A DNA stretch of 64,000 nt from Serilophus lunatus (Eukaryota; Chordata; Aves; Passeriformes; Eurylaimidae). The stretch lies in NCBI GenBank assembly GCA_013399895.1, contig VXBA01001837.1, positions 1,022,022 to 1,086,021 on the forward strand, read 5' to 3'. Both the position numbers and the translations under genes were made by a program. Under the pieces are notes generated by a model. It worked only from the letters and a program-made list of their open reading frames with translations. It ran no database searches and was not told where the DNA came from. Below, one piece after another: positions 51,988-62,797 of the stretch; the stretch's first letter is position 1; each line of letters begins with the position of its first letter.

Positions 51988-51997
51988 CTATAAATAG
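51988..51997 (+). promoter_or_regulatory. Perfect MEF2-type site / TATA-like element upstream of the kinase
   Basis: The sequence ctataaatag fits the MEF2 consensus YTA(A/T)4TAR at all positions and could also act as a TATA box. CAGCTG E-boxes lie downstream at 52085-52090 and 52254-52259. The nearest downstream gene on this strand is the SRPK-like kinase, 2.7 kb away. Activity is inferred from the motifs only. Confidence 0.4.
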
Positions 51998-52019
51998 TTG
52001 CTGTGGAGACTGTGGATCC

Positions 52020-52336
52020 ACAGCAAGCTGACAGACCTGCTGCCAGGGAGGCAGGGAGAGGTCAGCAGTAAAGTGAATCCACCGCAGCTGTCTGAGGTCT
52101 CCTGCTATCCCAAAGCCAAGATTGTTCCCAGAAGCAGTGCTGTGATCCGACACCCTGCCCCGCTCCTCACCACGTCCATCCAACGATGCAGAAGAGTTTG
52201 GTCTGCTCAAGGACACCCCTCCCAGGCAGCACAGACTAAAAGGAGAGCAGGACCAGCTGGGATCTCACTTTGGGGAGCTCCAGAAAGAGCCAGATGACAA
52301 GGAGAGTGCCACGCCCTACCCGTGAGCTGCTTCATG
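52020..52336 (+). other. Possible 5' untranslated exon of the SRPK-like gene
   Basis: About 30 bases beyond the TATA-like element a transcript could begin and run to a strong donor, ttcatg|gtgagt, at 52337. A compatible acceptor, tctctttaaag, lies at 54621 ahead of the first coding ATG. There is no coding similarity, so this is a proposal based on spacing and splice motifs. Confidence 0.25.
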
Positions 52337-54716
52337 GTGAGTCTGCGCAGGGCCCCGGGGCTCAGCGACCTGCGCGGCGATGAGGCTGCTCCTACATGTT
52401 GTGACTTGCAGGGATGCTGCACTCAGTAAGGGCTTATAGGTCTGTGCTGGTGCATAAGATGAAGGTGTGTGTTGCTCTGGTGAGTTCTGCCACTCCAGAG
52501 GTTCAAGAGTCTTAAGGGTATGAGTGATGTCGGGCAGTTCCATATGCCATTCCGTGCAGGTCAGGTGGAGGAGTCCAGGCCAGGGGTGAAGCACTGCTCC
52601 CCATCCATGGCTCTTGCAAACCAGGCAGGACCAGTTTTTGGGCTGAAGTTCTCTGAGCTAGTCCAAGCCTGCAGCAGTTCACTGGGTTCTGCACAACATA
52701 GTTTGAAATATAAAAGCAATGTGTCAAGCAATAAAGGACTTAAAAGCATTGATTGTCCTTTATAGCAAAGCTTAGAAAAGTATGTTTCTCTCTCCTGTAC
52801 CAAGTTGCATAGCAACATGCTTCATCCTTTGCCAGTAGTTCATCCAGCCAGGGTGGATGGAGGTAAACTCTTGAACACCTAAGGATGGACTTGTCTTTCC
52901 TCTGCAGCAAAAAGGGCACGAGGGCCAAGAGAGCTGGACAAAAAACTCCATCAGCCCTAGAGCTAGGATGAGTCTTACACTCTGACTCTGTCTCTTTGTC
53001 CTATGTTCTCACTAAAGTCTCCTGTTACCATAATATCCACCAAGGGAAGATGCTGTTGAACTCCCACCTCTACAAGTTCATGAGTTTTCCTTTGACAGAT
53101 GAATAGTGAGTGACATCACTAAATCTTTCCAGCTGTTTCCCACCTCTCAGCTCAGCTCCTGCTGTCCCTGTGGTGGGAGTGAAGAGGGCTCAGGCAGATA
53201 GTGAAGATGCATGAGCTTGCAAGGGTAATGATAGTCTGAACAGAAATATGGAAATTTTGCATTTTAGCTCTGTTTCATAGTTAAGACATTAGCAAGTAGT
53301 TGCTAAAAAGAGTGGCTGTGCAGACGTGCAGCATCCTGGAGGTTTATGCCTAAAAGAGGCTGATTCTGAACAGTGTTAGAGGTGTAGAAATGTAAGGAGG
53401 GGGAGGCATTATGAGCTCCTTTCAGACTTCTGTACGGGCTTGGGTAAACAGAGCAATGTCAGCTCTGGCACTTTGGGTTGCTCCTGACAGGATGGGAGAC
53501 TTGAGGCCAATTTGACTCTTCAATAGAACTGTGCTGGGAGCTTCCTTGGGTGCTCAAAGGCAGGCTGTCCCTCTGGCTGCTGTGCTGGAAGAGAAGTATC
53601 AGCAGGTGGAAAGAAACTTTAGTGTTTTGAGGAAGTTACGCCTCTGTCTCAGCAGCTGGAAGATGTTACTGTTCCATGACAACTCCCTGTCATGTGGTCC
53701 CTGCTGCCACCAGCCCTCTACAATTATTTCTGAAAATCCTCTGTTTCAGAAGAGTTCTTGGCTTTAGTGAACTGATTCAGAGCATTTAAAGGTCAATATT
53801 TCTACCTGTGCTAATGGTCAACAGGGATTATCATCACCTGTCTCAAGTTCTGAAAGTGTGTGTTAGCCTGAAGCTTCAGCAGTACAGCAAATGACATTTC
53901 CAAATTATGAAAGGCTGGGTTGGGAGTGCCCCAGCTACAGCAGCTTACATCTGTATTGCATTAGCAACGAGGGCTCTGGGCTGCTATTTCAGGTAAGCAG
54001 TGCAGAAGCCAATTCTGCATTGATGCTACAGCACAGGGGGACAGCAGTTGGATCAGTCTGCCTGTACTGTCTTAGTGTTTGTACCTTGGCTGTCATAGTA
54101 ACAAACTCCAGGATCAGCCTCTTGTTGGGATGTCACGGGGTGGTCAGTGATAAACCCATGCTCTGGCCACAGGGCTGGGCTGTGGGCAGAGGAGCAGTGC
54201 TGCAGTGTCTAAAATGCAGGTTCTGCTTCACACCCCTCTGGAGCAAGAGGCTCCTCCTGACAACCAAAGCCCAAATGTGTTCCCTCCTCAGCTGGGAAGG
54301 GGATGGGGAGGGGCTGCTTTCCCTGGCTGTGGGAGGGAATCCCACAGACCCCACTAAGCCCCTGAAAATCCCCACTGGATACAGGGAAACTTGAGACTCC
54401 CACCTGGCCCTGGCCTGGCCCCAGCCTGCCAGCTTTCCTCTTCTGAACTCTTAAAATAATCCCTGTCTCCATGAAGTGCCAAAAGTGTTTTTAACAGCCT
54501 GGCTCCAGGAGCTGGTGGAGGGGATGGAAAGGAAAGGGGCAAGGGGACAGCAGAAGGGATCAAAGTGCACAGTGTGCAGCAGAGGTATGGCTGCCCTGCA
54601 GATCTCCATCTCTCTTTAAAGGAGTAAAGTGCTGAAGATCACTCTGCCTGTGCACCACAACCTGGTTTTCCACTGCCTCCGTCCCCTCGTGCCAAGATCT
54701 CCTGCACTGCTGGGCC

Positions 54717-55599
54717 ATGGAGGAGCAGGTGCAGGAGGACATGCCACCAGCCCAGCACACAGGTCAGTCCTTGGGGATGCAGCTCTAAAGCTGAGATTGT
54801 GCCAGGCTCTTCCCAAGCCAGAAGAGACCACTGGGACCTGTCTGGCAGCCCTCAGCTGCTCCTTCAGTCTAAGAGCATTTAGAGATGTCACTAATGTCTC
54901 TTGGCAGTGGTGCCTGCAGGAGGCCACCATCCCGTGCGGGAGGGAGAGGTGCTCAACACGCAATACCAGGCACTGTGCGAGCTGGGCTGCGGCGCCTTTG
55001 CCACCGTCTGGCTGTGCCAGGACATAAGGTGAGGGGAAAATTGCCTTTCAGAGAGGTGGGAAAAGGTGGCTGATCTCCTGGGCAGGACCCAGAAGCAGCA
55101 GAGCACAGCTGCCTGCCTGGGAGCATACTGGCATCCCCAAGTACAGGGAAAGCCTGGCAGCAAGATCAGTGGGGTGCAATGCACAGAGCTGTTCTCCAGA
55201 AAACAAAGAACATAAATGACATGGGATCACCCCTTACTCTGCATTTTCTTTTCTCATTTAGACCCTATGGTATCCATGCTCTGCCTTTTCCTCTCCAGTC
55301 CCTTGCTGGTCCCTGGTGCAGCTGTGCTGCCAGATGCCAGCAGGAGGGATGCCCATGGGCCTGGCATGCTGCAGATTGAGGCCAACGGTGCTTGCAGAAG
55401 GGCAGCACCCTCCCTGGAGAGACTAGGGCTGAGTGCCTGGGAGAAGGGGAGGTGCTTCTGATTAGGGCCACTCTGATGTGCATTGGCTGACAGCTGTGGT
55501 TCATTTCCCAGGAGGAAGAAACACGTAGCTGTGAAGGTCTTGAAAAGCAGGGAAGGCTTTTCTGAGACTGCCCAGGATGAGGTTGCTCTCCTCCACTGT
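54717..55599 (+). CDS. SRPK-like exons 1-3: N-lobe
   Basis: These exons give a 15-residue acidic leader, then GGHHPVREGEVLNTQYQAL, which corresponds to the GGYHPVKIGDLFNGRY region of SRPKs. The glycine loop, the VAVK lysine and the helix C block ETAQDEVALLHC follow. Exon 2 has two in-frame candidate acceptors 12 bases apart (AG at 54907 and at 54919), so isoforms with or without VVPA are possible. In the glycine loop the usual Trp and His (GWGHF) are replaced by Cys and Ala (GCGAF). ATP-binding residues are kept. Confidence 0.85.
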
Positions 55600-58500
55600 G
55601 TGAGTATAGGCCGGGGTGCTGTGCTTTGCTCCACTGAGTTCAGATCTGAGTATCAGCCTTATCTTCCCCTCTGCCTTCGGGTTTCAATCTGAGGAGCTAG
55701 GTGAGGAACAGGGAAAAAATCTACAAAAGTTAGGAAATTCATAGAAATCACCCTGGTTCTGCACTGGCCTCTGAAACAGGAACATTCTCCTTCCTCCTGT
55801 CATACTGGGACATGCTGGCTGTGTCCCACTTGCCCTGTCAGCCCATTTCCTTTAGCTGAGACTGAAATCTACTGAATAGAAGGGACCTGCAGAAAGATAA
55901 GGGGATAATCAACAGAAGAAGCTGGTAATGTTCCTAAGAAGGAGATGGAAGTGTGTCTGCTGTATCAGTCATCCCCAGTGGATCTCCGCGTGCTCTATCA
56001 CAACACTGATTCTGAAGTAAAAGGAAATATCTGCAGTAGAAAAAAGAATGATGTAGTAAAAAAATAATAAATGTCTGAAGTCAGAAAGCTTCTTCCTGCC
56101 TTTCCTAATGGAGGTGGTAATTAGTGTCTGTATCTGGGTCTCAGCAAGTTGCCTTTCAAGGTGCTTAGGCTTGAGCTCCTAGTTCTAGAAAGCTCATGGT
56201 TACAATTCTTTAAGTTTGCCCAAATATAGAGTTACATCAGCTTCATATGAGTAAAAGCCATTAAATTTTGCATTTTAAATCACTCCGTGGCCCTTCTCTA
56301 ACAAGTCTGAGAAAGGTTTACTTCACACCTGTAAATCTGTAGGTCCTATTCAAAGGGACACAAGCCAGATGCAGTGATGCAAGAGGAAGTACTGAGTGGT
56401 ACTAATTTAATGTAACCAGAGAGCTGCTTTTCTACATATCAGCACAACCCTGCATAGAGCCCGAGCCTTACCCCTAATTTATTATTAATTCTCTCTGAGA
56501 GCCCCGCCTGCCCATTCAGCAACATACAGCTGGTTCCCAGGGCTGTTTCCACCAACACTGGGGAAGTCAGTGCCTACAGAGCTGCCAGGAGAGATGATCT
56601 GGTCTCCCCTGCTTCCAGGACAGCACACCCCTGTTGTGCCAGCACAAACCCTCTGGCACTGGTGCAGGTGAATGTGGCATTTGCACAATATGCCAAACCA
56701 AAACCCCAACAGCTATGGCTGTTAAAGAGAGAAAAACCAGTATGAATTGCTGAAAAACCAGGATCAGTGCTCTGTGAGAGCAAGACCCTGATACACCTTG
56801 TCACGCAGATGTAAGGTGCTGGTGCTTGGGGGTACACCAGCACTCATGCTTGTGTAGGCTGGGGGTTCACTCAGCACCAGATATGTAGATGGACAAGCCA
56901 AGCACAGGGTGCTGCTTCCACTGAACACTCCCTTGGTCTACAGTGCTTTCCAGCTGGAGATTTCTTGGGCTAAGGGTGATGTCTGTGTGAGCAGTAATTC
57001 TCAGTGGATTTACCTTGGACCCTTGCTTTCCTGCAGCCCCCTGTAACAGGAACTGCCCTGTTATCCATGTGCTGTATGAAGAACCACTTCTTCTGCTTTG
57101 TCTTTGAACTTCCCACATGCCTGGTTTCATCACCCCTTGTTCTAGCACAGAGGATGTGTTCATCTCCTCCACCAGTCATCTATATCTTATAGAACTCTGC
57201 ATTACTTACCCATGGCCAACCCTTTTCCCACGCAAAGAAGCCCACCTCACTGGGTTCCTCACAAATGCAAAAGCTGCTCTCTACCCTGACAGGACAAGTA
57301 AGACTTAAACAAACAAAGCCACAACATCTCTGCCTCTCTGCAACCCCCTCAGACATACTGCTGAAGGGATGATGTGAGTTTTAAAAGGTGACATTCCAGC
57401 CTGCTACTCTTAGCTGGGGAGGGACAGAGCCCTCTCTGCTCTGGGGACAAGGAGCAAAGGTTGCAGAAGGGCAAAAGAAAAGGACAGCCATTGCTGCTGG
57501 GAGCAGAGAGCTGTGATCATCAGGGAATCCCCTTCCAGCACAAGTAGGAGCCCTTTCTGGGTCTGCATGGATAGAATAAGCAGCTGAAAGCCTGCTAGAC
57601 ACTATCAGCAGGATTGGTGTGAGATATTTTGACACTGTGAGGGTGATGGTCCCACCTGGTCAAGAGTGGGACAACATGCAGAAACTTATTCCATGGTAAC
57701 AGACTCTGCTCTTGTGTTTGGAGCATTTGTTTTTTCTGATGCTGTTCTCATGGGATTTATCATGAAGTGCCAACTCTTGGAAAAGAAAGTCTATCCAACA
57801 GAATAAAAAGGAGTGCAAGGTGTCCTTGTGCACATAATGTCTCTAATTGCAGCTTTCTTGGAATCCTCCCCCTCAGGTAAACTGTATGAAGAAGAAGGAC
57901 CGCGCAGGAGAAAACATCGTCTCTCTGTTAGATGACTTCAGAATGATTGGAGAGAATGGCTTCCATATCCTTCTGTGGACAGTGCTGCAGCTCTGGGCCA
58001 GCAAAGCCTGGGCTTGCTTTGGAGAGCTAAAGGATGGTGTAAACCCAAGTGCAGTGCTGCCATGAGGAGGGTGAGCAGGGCTGTAGCTGGACCAGGGCAC
58101 ATGGAGGTGGCTGGAGGGGAGAGGTTTGGTAAAGAGACATTTGGTTGCTCTGGTGAAAGGCAAAAGGCTGGTGGTAGCTCCTTCTCCCCGTTAATGAATC
58201 CCTGACTCTTTCCCACATGTGTGCCTGGTATTTGAGGCACTGGGTCCTCCCCTGCGATGTCTGATGGGAAACTACTCAGCCCAGGGACTGCCTTTGCCTT
58301 TTGTGAAAAAATCTTTACAGCAGGTGAGCATTAGCTGGAACTGGGCAAGGGCACCAAGGAACTGTTAGCTAAGGGACGTGCCATAGTCTTCTTCCCAAGA
58401 GGAAGGGAACTACTGCCCAAGCCTGCAGCCTCCTTAGGTTTGGGAAGGAGTCAAGGCCACCACCATGAAGTGCCAGCAGCCTGCAGACCTGCACCAGGGA

Positions 58501-61500
58501 GTCAGGGCCAGCACTTCTCCTTCCTTCATCTCAGTAATGGAGTTCTCCAGCAGTTCTGCTGCTCACAGGACAAACAGCCTGCCAGAGTTCTGCTTCTTAT
58601 GGGCAAACCAGGTGTATTTCTGTCCTCCTGCTGGTATGAGGAGTCTCCTCTGACAGCAATGCCAGGCTGTTGGCATTTGCCTTGCTGTCCAGCCCCAGGT
58701 ATCAATGTCAATTCCAGCAGCTTTCTGCATGGTACCACCAAAGGCTGCTTGAGGTTTCCTTCCCATCTTTTCAGGAATTTCTAAATTGCTGATTTGGTTG
58801 GCTGGTTCTCCTCCCATATTGATGTTTTTCTGCACACAGCCAACTCTTCCTTCATCCCCTGTAAGGATGTGGTGTGCCAATCAAACAGATTGTGAAAACT
58901 GAGTTTCTTATGCACTGGCTGTGCTTAAGGAATAGGAAACCTGAGTGAGCCCCAGAAGAGTTAAAATTACATTTTGCCTCTCATGCTGAAATTTATCGGA
59001 AGTCTGCACACTTGCCAGGATGATTTGCTACCCTGATTCCTGTGCCCTTCTAGGGACACCGAGAAACAAAACCGCTTCCTCCATCTTTTTTTTTTTTCTG
59101 GTATAGGCTCTTCTTTCACAAAGAAGCTGTGCTAGCACCTGAATAAGTCACACAAAAATGTAGTGGAATACATCTTGGTGCCCCATTTCACATTCAGGCC
59201 TTAATCCATTATCTGCTTTGATCGTAAAATCTCAGATGTTTTCCCCCTTCAGATCAGTACTGAAGCAGTATTTACTTCTGATTCATTCCAGTTTAGTTAT
59301 TTAAATCTTTCCCTACGTTTCACAGTTACCATTTAAGGTTGGTATTTCCCTGGGACTAGTGTTCATCCCAGAATAGAATTTGATAATACAGAGAATATTT
59401 ACCAGCCCTTTTTGACTGTCCAGGGCTTAAAAAACAAACATAACTGTCCCCACAGCCTTTTTGATGTTATCGATTTCTGATAGTGACTGTTGCTCTCTGG
59501 TAGGTGTTGTTTATCTTTCTCCCCTGTGACAGGCCTGGCTCTCCCTTCTCCATTATAAGCTGTTCTTTCCCTACATGGCTCTCCAGCAGGGCCCTGAAAT
59601 CCTCTCTAAGCACTCACTCATGGACTCTCACTCCTCCTGTCTGGGTTACTCTGTGCCCTCTTCTTTCCCTGTATGATGGGACACCCTCCTACGCCATGTC
59701 ACTGTCATTCAAATGGAATTTGGGGGCCAGGTACAATCAGTGGGAGGGCACAGTGGTCCCAGGACGTAACAGCCGGGAGAAAATTCAGCTTTGTGATTGT
59801 AATGCTTCCCCATAGCCCTATGCTGCTCCTGTCTCCTCCGGCTTGCCAGTCCACGCTGGTATCTGTGTATTTCCACGCTGCCTTTTGCTGTGTGTCACCC
59901 CAAACACCTCCCCAGGCCCTTGCTGTGCACATGGGGCTCCAGCACCCGCTCCTCCTGCCGTGGTGTGTGAAGGAACCCCTCGTGCCTGCCACCCCAACAG
60001 GAAATCACTTATTGCTGATAATTATCACCAGCACCAGAACGGCCCCAACCTGCAGCCCCGTGGTGCCTTGGCTGCTCTGAGCGCGGCTGGGGCGGGGCAG
60101 GGCAGGTGCAGGCGCCCCTCGTGCGGCTGCTGTGATGTGCTGCCTGCTCGCCCAGGTGCTGGCAGGGCTGCACTTCCTGCACAAGCGCTGCCGCATCATC
60201 CACACGGACATCAAGCCGGAGAACGTCTTGCTGTACGGGCGCGACAAGAGCCTCCAAAGGCTTCTCGTGGACACCCTCAGCTTCGGCCAGAGAACAGATG
60301 CGAGGCTAAAGGGAGCAGGTGAGCACTCAGGGTGTTTTCTTAACATGGAAATAAAACTTGTATGTTTATTGCAAGGAGGGAAATACAGGCAGCAGGTACA
60401 GATAGCTCAGGAAAGGTTCCCATCTCCTGCAACAGCCAGCACAAAACACTACAGCCAGCCTGTGCTGCTGAGAGGCCTCTCCTATCTTTGCTTAACACAA
60501 ACATCAGGCTGAGTGGCTACTCAAGGTACCTACAGAAATGTGGTCTTGCAGCTGGGCTTTGTGAAGGACAACTACAGGTCACAGGTATCTGTTAACAGCC
60601 CCACTGCATCCTCAGAGCTCACTCTCACAGCTTTAAGCTAAAAAACAGTTTCCTGGGTCTGGTGTTTTCAGCCACTGAAAGGTTTGCATACAAAATGGTT
60701 TCATCAGAAAGCTGTACAACACTTCTGCTCTTTATTTCTCACATTTCTGAAGTTTGTGGGAGACTTGTATGTACTGCTAATCTTCAAGGCCTTTTGAGAC
60801 ATAATTTATTTGCAGAGAATGGTGTGAATATTGAATAAGACACAGGGCTGGAGTTTCTCAAGAGATTAGCTCATCTCCCAGCCATGAGACCTTTCATATT
60901 ATCCCTGCACTGTGTTTTCCCATGAGCATTTCTCCCATGACGGTGCTGTTTTGTCTCTCAAACTCTGGGGCAATCAGGGAATGCTAAATCAGTGACTGAG
61001 TCTTTTGCTAGGAGCAGGAAAACACACTATTAGGCATAAGCTGACAGCTCACTTTAAAGCAGGAATTACTCTTTTCTGGGGTTGTATGCAAATGTAACCT
61101 TCATAGTGCTTGCCAAGCAGGCTGTGTCCAAGGTCTGTGACATCCAGGCTGCTGAAGGCTGAGTTGGAATTACAGATGTTTTGGTTCTGACTAGTGCTGG
61201 TGGGATGTGCTCCCCTCTGGGGCCACAGTAATTTAACCCTGGTGCTATAGGAACCTTGCAGCAGGACAGGAGCACATGGTCACACCATTTCACCTTTCAA
61301 CCTCCCAAACATCCTCTTTTTACTGGATACCAGCCTTTCCTTTGCATTTCATCAAAAAACAGAGGTGGCCTTTGATTGATGACAAAAAGCATTTTAGGAT
61401 CTTTCAGGCTGAGAAGCTTTAAAGGCAGACATGCCTCTGCTGCGGTGATACATGTCTGCTGGTTCAGAAAGACCCGATTTCTCTCTGTCCTTTCCATCTA

Positions 61501-62797
61501 GGAGGTGACCTTGGCAATCAATTGGAAGAATCTGATTTAATGAGCATAGAAGTGAAAATTGCAGATCTGGGCAGTGCGTGCTGGACAGTGAGTCTGCTCC
61601 CCATCTCGATCCCATGACAATTTGGAATGCTGTGTCCTTCTTTCCATCCCACTCTGGGTGTCCATCCCTTTACAGCTGAGTAGCTATTTCAGTGTCCTGA
61701 AGACATGCTGATTTTGGGGCTGTTATGTTCAGCACTCCCAGCTCCAAGCTGGGCACTCTGCTCCTGGGGGCACTTTCAACTCTGGACATTTCTCCGGCTT
61801 GCACTCAGTCCCCACAATTAGAAATTCAAAAGCATGCTCAGAGTGAACTCTTGGGAGATTCTCCCTGGTGTCACTGGGGCTGGGCATGTGCCAGCTGTGC
61901 CCTGCACAGAGCTGAGAACACGTGTCCAGTCCTGTCCTGTCCTGTGTCTCCTCACCATGCGACCACCAGGGTTGCTGTGACTGGTTCAGGGATGTCAATC
62001 AAAGGGAGCTTGTTTCTGTTTCAGTACAAGCCTTTTTCCAAGGAGATACAGACCCAGCCATACCGTGCCCTGGAAGTGCTTCTTGGATTAGACTATGGCA
62101 CTCCTGCGGATATCTGGAGCACAGCCTGCCTGGTAGGCCTGGGGACGATGCTGTGCATGCAGGGAGGTGACAGACACTAACTGGACAGGGCAGCTTGTCC
62201 TTGGCACCCACCTACTCATGTAAAGCAAAGCTTCCTTGCTGAGCAGGTAAAAGGGGCTGTCTGCACTCATTCACCTTGGGGCAAAAGTGTGCTCCTGATA
62301 AAATCCACTCCTAATTCGTTTAAGCTCTAAGGCAAATCACACTCTGTGTATGTCAGACTGAATCAGTCACATGCTGTTTTCCATCCCAACAGCGCTAAAG
62401 GTTCTGTTTCACTGTGGTACAGAGCAAGCCACTGTGAATATTTCTGTATTTTTGTATCAGTTTTGTGTGATAGCAAGAGAAATCAGTACCATCAGTTACT
62501 GGGGAATTAAAACTCCAAGACACTTAGTGAATTAACAACGCTGCTCCACTTCTAGGCATTTGAAATGGCAACTGGAGAGTGTTTATTTGATCCTCAACCT
62601 GGGAAATACTTCTCCAGAGATGATGGTAGGACTCCATCAGTTGTATTCATTTCATTAACAGAAGTGTCACAACCACTGTATCTAGATGTGTTTTCTCTGT
62701 CTAGATCATGTTGCTCGTATTATTGAACTCCTGGGAAGAATTCCTCCTCAAATTACTTTCTCGTGGAAGAAGTCAACAAAATTTTTCAGCAGGCCAG
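54717..62797 (+). CDS. SR-protein kinase, SRPK family, divergent and spacer-poor (3' end not found)
   Basis: This is a Ser/Thr kinase of the SRPK family, whose members phosphorylate Arg-Ser repeats of splicing factors. Coding exons: 54717-54762, 54908-55028, 55512-55599, 57877-57964, 58217-58323, 60156-60318, 61502-61587, 62025-62132, 62556-62625, 62705-62797; phase is kept at every junction (323 residues plus one base). Visible motifs are the glycine loop LGCGAFATVWLC (41-52), Lys64 in VAVK, the catalytic loop IIHTDIKPEN (Asp168), KIADLGSACW (Asp226), YRALEVLLG, PADIWSTACL and ELLGRIPP. HTDIKPEN and DLGxACW are SRPK signatures. The start ATG at 54717 has a good context (gggccatgg) and begins an acidic MEEQVQED leader like that before the kinase domain of SRPK1. 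The N-terminus is very short and the usual large spacer is about 40 residues. The final about 70 residues of the fold are missing here. The nearest named relative may be SRPK3, but the paralogue cannot be settled. Confidence 0.88.
57877..58323 (+). CDS. SRPK-like exons 4-5, separated by a U12-type AT-AC intron
   Basis: Exon 4 (57877-57964) reads ENIVSLLDDFRMIGENGF and exon 5 (58217-58323) continues VCLVFEALGPPLRCLMGNYS. Together they match the SRPK hinge region. The histidine at the junction is made from C plus AT only if the intron runs from 57965 to 58216, starting atatccttct and ending ac. No GT-AG alternative gives the conserved hinge. Confidence 0.88.
57965..58216 (+). other. Minor-spliceosome (U12-dependent) AT-AC intron
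   Basis: The 5' end atatccttct matches the U12 donor consensus ATATCCTT exactly over eight bases. A branch-site-like tccctgac lies at 58199-58206 (7 of 8 to TCCTTRAC), with its adenine 11 bases before the terminal AC, within the usual short spacing. The intron is 252 bases long and preserves the kinase reading frame in phase 1. There is no long pyrimidine tract, as expected for this class. Confidence 0.88.
60156..61587 (+). CDS. SRPK-like exons 6-7: catalytic loop, shortened spacer, DLG motif
   Basis: Exon 6 (60156-60318) encodes VLAGLHFLHKRCRIIHTDIK and PENVLL, then YGRDKSLQRLLVDTLSFGQR. Exon 7 (61502-61587) encodes GGDLGNQLEESDL and KIADLGSACWT. The distance from the catalytic Asp168 to the DLG Asp226 is 58 residues, so the family's inter-lobe spacer, about 250 residues in SRPK1, is reduced to about 40. 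No large open exon was found in the 1.2 kb intron between them. Confidence 0.85.
62025..62797 (+). CDS. SRPK-like exons 8-10: activation segment and C-lobe
   Basis: Exon 62025-62132 reads YKPFSKEIQTQPYRALEVLL and then PADIWSTACL, the SRPK activation and P+1 segment. Exon 62556-62625 gives AFEMATGECLFDPQPGKYFS and exon 62705-62797 gives DHVARIIELLGRIPPQITFS, then WKKSTKFFSRP. The last donor (gtaagg at 62798) leaves phase 1, so at least one more exon must follow. The Arg of the usual QTRQYR is Gln here (QTQPYR). Confidence 0.85.

Larger units (their letters stand above)
50606..54716. other. Interval between PLXNB1 and the SRPK-like gene
   Basis: No coding exon with family similarity was found. 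The 51.05-51.95 kb part is GC-richer and keeps long frames open on both strands at once, which suggests composition rather than a gene. The 51.99-52.34 kb part holds a MEF2/TATA-type element, two CAGCTG E-boxes and a strong donor, and may be the promoter and a 5' exon of the kinase. The rest up to 54.6 kb shows nothing recognised. Confidence 0.5.

Noticed and set aside
57847..58065. Single open frame continuing through exon 4 of the kinase into the intron
   Set aside because: The part after 57964 loses all similarity to SRPK; the conserved hinge resumes only at 58217, as required by the AT-AC intron.
60005..60346. Minus-strand frames opposite the kinase catalytic-loop exon
   Set aside because: They are shadows of the conserved + strand exon and have no recognisable domain.
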